A stretch of DNA of 64,000 nucleotides from Aristolochia californica. Taxonomy: Eukaryota; Streptophyta; Magnoliopsida; Piperales; Aristolochiaceae. Where the stretch lies: assembly GCA_029961685.1 (NCBI GenBank), contig JARWKL010000010.1:3596001-3660000 (forward strand). The letters are read 5' to 3'. Shown here one piece after another: positions 60,509 through 64,000 of this stretch; position 1 is the stretch's first letter; each line of letters begins with the position of its first letter. The position numbers and the translations under genes were made by a program. Below the pieces are notes generated by a model. That model made no database searches and was not told the origin of the DNA. It worked only from the letters and a program-made list of their open reading frames with translations.

Positions 60509-62714
60509 TCTGCACTTGTCCTTCTGCCGTAGCTTATTGATTTCTTCATTTTTTTAACTGTTCATATTTGTAACATATGTACTGCCATCTGCTCCAAATT
60601 CATCTTTATTCACATATGCTCTTGCCTCACCTCACCCTAGCATTGGTGAATTTTTATAATGTAAGGACATCATACCATATCTGTTCCCATCTCTTATGTT
60701 GTACTTTAGAAATTAATACGGAAAGGATGATAGAGGAAGTTCTTTTGTCAATTTCGTTTCTGATAAACAGTGATTTGTGTAATGACGACCAGATGTCTGA
60801 TCCTGGTTTTATGGGCAACGATCTTGAAGAACCTCGCCCAATAGGCTGCTGAACAGATTTACGGCTATTGTTGCCATACTCCCTGAGGTAGCTACGATGA
60901 GTCTTTGTTGACTGGAAATGTCCTCGGAGCTTGTGTTGATCTACGTGAACTGTGGTGTGAACTGATAGTTTGATTCCTGATAGGCGGGCAATAACTTCGT
61001 CTAAGAATACAAGAAGGAAACTGAAGAAGAGAAAAGGAGAAAGGAAGAAGAGAAAAGAATGGAAATAAAAAGATGAATGAGAGAAGCAAGAAAAAAAAAG
61101 GGAAAAAAAGGCGGAAGACTGAGAGGAAAAAGAGAAGAAAAAGAGAAAGGAGGAAGAAGAAAGGAAGAAAGAAGATAAGAAAAAAAGGAGAAAGACCAAG
61201 AGGGAGGAGGGAGAAGAAAGGAGAAAAAGAAGAAGAGCAAAAACGGATGAAGGGAAGAAACCAAGAGGGAGAAAGGAAAGGAAAAGAGGAAGAAAGAAAA
61301 AATGTGAAGCAGAAAAATAAGGAAGAAAACTGAGAGAAAAAAAACGAAGGAGAAGAAGTAGATAAAAAAAACTTCCAGACTTATCCTTCTCCTCGAAGAA
61401 CAAAGTCTCGAAGGTGGGCATCTATAGACATAGAAAATTGATAACCAAACTTTTCAACCTCTATTGGTGGTCGAGATCAACAAACTCCATTCATGATGCA
61501 GATCAAAGCATCTCAACCACCAGTTTGACCGATGGTTCAATTCGGACCTCCTAACAGTGAAAGGAAATCATCAAGATTGGGTTTTTAATTAAAATTGTTG
61601 AATTTAGGTAGATAGTCAGCATAAGAGAGAGAGAATCAAAGTAAATCGATCATTATGTTGGGTAGGGTCCAGATTTGATGCTCAAGTGGTGGTCCACATT
61701 CCGTTCGACGTGGGCTGTAAAGGTAAAACCCGTTAAAAAGGGAAGATCAAATCGATTTCCGCGTTTCCAGAAGAGGCATTAAAGTGGCGGGCCCTACTCC
61801 TCAACTACCACGTGTCCATCCTTCCCATTATGCTCAAGACACGTCACATGGAGTTCTTTCTTGGGCTTACGGTTTGTCCCATTTTTTTTCAACTTAAATG
61901 CCGTTTTCCTGAACCGGATGATCCGGTTACACTCCCGAGTTCTATCGGCAAAACCACCGGATAAGAGGATTGAATGAAAAAGAGAAAAATCAGATAACGG
62001 TTGAGCTGGAATGCGTGTTACATCTTTTGGACATTTCGACAAGGAAACGGCCAGATGTCAGTAACTTTGACTGGCACGTATCTCTTCAAAATCCAGACTG
62101 TTTACTAACATCTCGTCTGTATCTGCCTGCGAAGGTTACTTTACTTTGGTAACTACGTACCTCCCATCGTGTCCGTGACGCGTGCGACACACCGAAAAGT
62201 GCTCAACCACAACGGTCGGCGTAGAGGGGTAATTTCGGTATGAAAAATCCTAAATCAACCGCGTCGCTGTCACCGGCTCATCCGGTTCCGTGCCGCGTCT
62301 TCTTTTCCGCCTCGCCTTCTATAACAGCCGCTGTTTTCGGCGAAAGGCCTTCCAGAAGGGAAGTCCGCACCGGAGAAGACAGCCGAAGAAAATGGACGCG
62401 AAGATCTTCTTGTGAGAGCAACGATCGGCAAGGACTACCCCCTGCCTACGAGTTATGGATTTTTTTCCTTGTTCGCTCTTTTACCTCCTCTATTCCTGGA
62501 TCAACCTCCCCCGAATCCTTATCGGTGGTAATCACACCTCTGCTCGATTCTGTTCCCGCTAGGCTTTACCTCTTTTCTGTTCCCTCCGCGCGAATTGATT
62601 CTTTCCGCTTGCAATTAGGACTTCTGTGTCAGAATTTCGTATTTTCGATTTGAGGTTTGGGAAGAGAGAAGGTTCGGGAATTCCATTATCTTCTTCTTTT
62701 TCTTTTGCGACATC
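60509..62714. other. Intergenic region with a polypurine tract
   Basis: The left part should hold the kelch 3' UTR. A long purine-only-like tract spans 61010-61370. From about 62240 the sequence is more GC-rich and probably contains the methyltransferase 5' UTR, possibly with a 5' UTR intron. Open frames at 61794-62042 (minus) and 62240-62653 (plus) have no recognised domain. Confidence 0.45.
61010..61370 (+). repeat. ~360-bp polypurine (GA-rich) tract
   Basis: Almost entirely A and G on the plus strand (AAGAAGAGAAAAGGAGAAAGG-like), with few pyrimidines. Both long frames across it, Lys/Arg/Glu-rich on plus and Ser/Leu/Phe-rich on minus, are low-complexity artefacts. Confidence 0.85.
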
Positions 62715-64000
62715 ATGGAGCCAGGTCCTCCTAAGCACAGCTTTCTTAGAAATCTTCTTGTTCGGGTGCTCTTGTTCGGCGTTTTCGTTGTGGTTTGTCG
62801 CTTTGCCTACGTCGTGACCATCCGGGGCGAGGCCTGCGACGCCGGTGACTTCTGCTTCTTTCGGGCGCCAGAACGTCTTAACATTCTCAACAGTGCTATA
62901 GACTCGACCATGGCCTTCGTTCGAGCCGCCGACGGATCGGCCGTCACGCTGGACCCGGCCCTCCGGGACCTGTGGACAAGCCGTGAGTGGCGGAAGACGG
63001 TGGATTACTACGCCTCCATTTTCCAGGACCTCATAGGCATGGGGTTTCTTTCTCCGGCATCGAAAGCTCTCTGCATCGAGACGCCAACGGGGCAAGATGT
63101 GCTGGCTTTGAGGGAAGTGGGAGTCTCGGACGCGGTTGGGATTTACAAGAAGAGCTCTCAGCCACTGGTGATCAAAGGTAACTCTTCTCATCACCCATTT
63201 TACGACGAGACCTTTGATTTCATCTTTGCTGGTGGTGGAATCGTGGATCGGACGGCGCAGATGGAAACATTCGCGGCCGAGATTGGTCGGACATTGAAAC
63301 CCGAAGGGTTTGCAGTCATTCAGACGGCCTCGACAAAAGACATGTACAGTCTGAATTCTTTTGTCAATATGTTTAATTGTTGTAGATTGATTCGATCCTT
63401 CGAGATCGACGGCCCTGATTCGTCCTTGCCGTCTATCCGTGAATTAGTGCTTAGAAAAGAAAGTGGGTATACTATTGTTGGGCGGTCGGAAGAAGGCTCC
63501 GGCGGCGATGCAGTGAATAAATGCGCAGTTCCGGCGCACAAGCGTCAACTGCTCCAGGGCGCAGAGCCTCTGATTACGGAGGAACCATTGAAGCCATGGA
63601 TAACGCTTAAGAGGAATATAAAGAATATAAAGTATCTTCCATCACTTGCAGATATCAGCTTTAGGAGAAGATACGTTTATGTGGATGTTGGGGCTCGGAG
63701 CTACGGCTCGAGCATCGGAAGCTGGTTCAGAAAGCAATACCCGAAACAGAATCGGACCTTTGATATATACGCCATCGAAGCTGATAAAGCCTTCCATGAA
63801 GAGTACAAGAAGAAGAAGGGCGTCAATCTCCTGCCTTATGCGGCATGGTTGCGGAACGAAACACTTTACTTCGAGATCAATCAGGACCCTGGTCAGAGTC
63901 ACGAAGAGAATGTTGGGGGGAGAGGAATGGGTCGAATTAAGCCTGATGGTGCCAAGAATTCATCGGCGGCGGAGGTTAATAAGATCCAAGGATTGGACTT
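62715..64000 (+). CDS. SAM-dependent methyltransferase, membrane-anchored (3' end outside window)
   Basis: Open without interruption from ATG 62715 to the window end (428 codons so far, single exon). Residues ~12-36 (LLVRVLLFGVFVVVCRFAYV) form an N-terminal membrane anchor. The middle (residues ~160-210) has a methyltransferase-like block, FYDETFDFIFAGGGIVD followed by EIGRTLKPEGFAVIQTAST. The C-terminal half has a second block of FkbM type, YVDVGARSYGSSIGSWF then IYAIEAD, where DVGAR-G is the SAM-binding loop and E/D binds the ribose. This two-block layout matches the plant family of Arabidopsis At3g27230/At5g40830 (by recollection). The substrate is unknown. Start choice: the first ATG in this frame before the anchor. 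Codons are more GC-rich than in the neighbours. It lies ~2.2 kb downstream of the kelch gene, same strand. Confidence 0.9.
   Translation, partial: MEPGPPKHSFLRNLLVRVLLFGVFVVVCRFAYVVTIRGEACDAGDFCFFRAPERLNILNSAIDSTMAFVRAADGSAVTLDPALRDLWTSREWRKTVDYYASIFQDLIGMGFLSPASKALCIETPTGQDVLALREVGVSDAVGIYKKSSQPLVIKGNSSHHPFYDETFDFIFAGGGIVDRTAQMETFAAEIGRTLKPEGFAVIQTASTKDMYSLNSFVNMFNCCRLIRSFEIDGPDSSLPSIRELVLRKESGYTIVGRSEEGSGGDAVNKCAVPAHKRQLLQGAEPLITEEPLKPWITLKRNIKNIKYLPSLADISFRRRYVYVDVGARSYGSSIGSWFRKQYPKQNRTFDIYAIEADKAFHEEYKKKKGVNLLPYAAWLRNETLYFEINQDPGQSHEENVGGRGMGRIKPDGAKNSSAAEVNKIQGLD

Noticed and set aside
60654..61421. 255-codon minus-strand open frame
   Set aside because: Mostly Ser/Phe/Leu low complexity from the polypurine tract read on the other strand; no domain.
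62559..63194. 211-codon minus-strand open frame
   Set aside because: Antisense to the methyltransferase coding region, which has clear domain evidence on the plus strand.

Overview
The window is nuclear DNA from a flowering plant. The evidence is GT/AG-spliced multi-exon genes of plant families (a group I WRKY factor, a PAM2/ERD15 protein, a mitochondrial chaperonin CPN60 and a small HMA protein), long AT-rich introns, and dense Ty1/copia and Ty3/gypsy LTR retrotransposons whose primer-binding sites read TGGTATCAGAGC or TGGTATTAGAGC. No prokaryotic operons, CRISPR arrays or tRNA genes were seen. The species cannot be fixed from sequence alone; it looks like an angiosperm, probably a dicot.

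Host genes, left to right: CPN60 (649-5122, minus, 17 exons, 576 aa); an HMA-domain metallochaperone-like protein (11072-11532, minus, 3 exons, 69 aa); a WRKY33-type factor (31592-34161, minus, 5 exons, 561 aa); an ERD15/CID-type PAM2 protein (46140-46642, minus, 2 exons, 133 aa); a membrane-anchored kelch-repeat protein (53599-60508, plus, 7 exons, 417 aa); and a membrane-anchored SAM-dependent methyltransferase (62715 to the window end, plus, 3' part missing). I rebuilt every exon from splice sites; all reading frames close without a stop. The kelch/methyltransferase pair matches a neighbouring pair I recall in Arabidopsis (At3g27220/At3g27230), so it may be conserved microsynteny.

Most of the remaining sequence is retrotransposon. 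5.8-10.3 kb is a minus-strand copia remnant. 12.2-20.0 kb is a three-layer nest: an old copia LTR pair, a second copia element inserted in it with a 5-bp AGAGA target duplication, and a non-coding LTR element inside that one. 20.05-21.3 kb is a very AT-rich degraded tandem-repeat block. 21.6-22.7 kb is a copia 5' end. 22.9-29.7 kb is a nearly full chromodomain Ty3/gypsy element whose LTRs of about 1 kb carry a GC-rich tandem array. 30.0-30.5 kb is a minus-strand solo LTR of the non-coding family seen at 14.9-17.7 kb. 35.7-39.6 kb is a copia element related to the outer layer of the nest. 47.4-51.9 kb is a minus-strand copia element with an exact GAGGG target duplication and a deletion that removes the reverse transcriptase active site. 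A further copia fragment lies inside kelch intron 2.

The host genes share no pathway, apart from a loose stress theme (chaperonin, WRKY33, ERD15, HMA). I found no clearly new biological system. The most useful leads are the nested insertion stratigraphy, the GC-rich LTR array with pol overlapping the 3' LTR, the ATGA-overlapping uORF of the kelch gene, the hairpin-forming inverted repeat at 52.3 kb, and the clustered W-box and TGACGTCA sites upstream of the WRKY gene.
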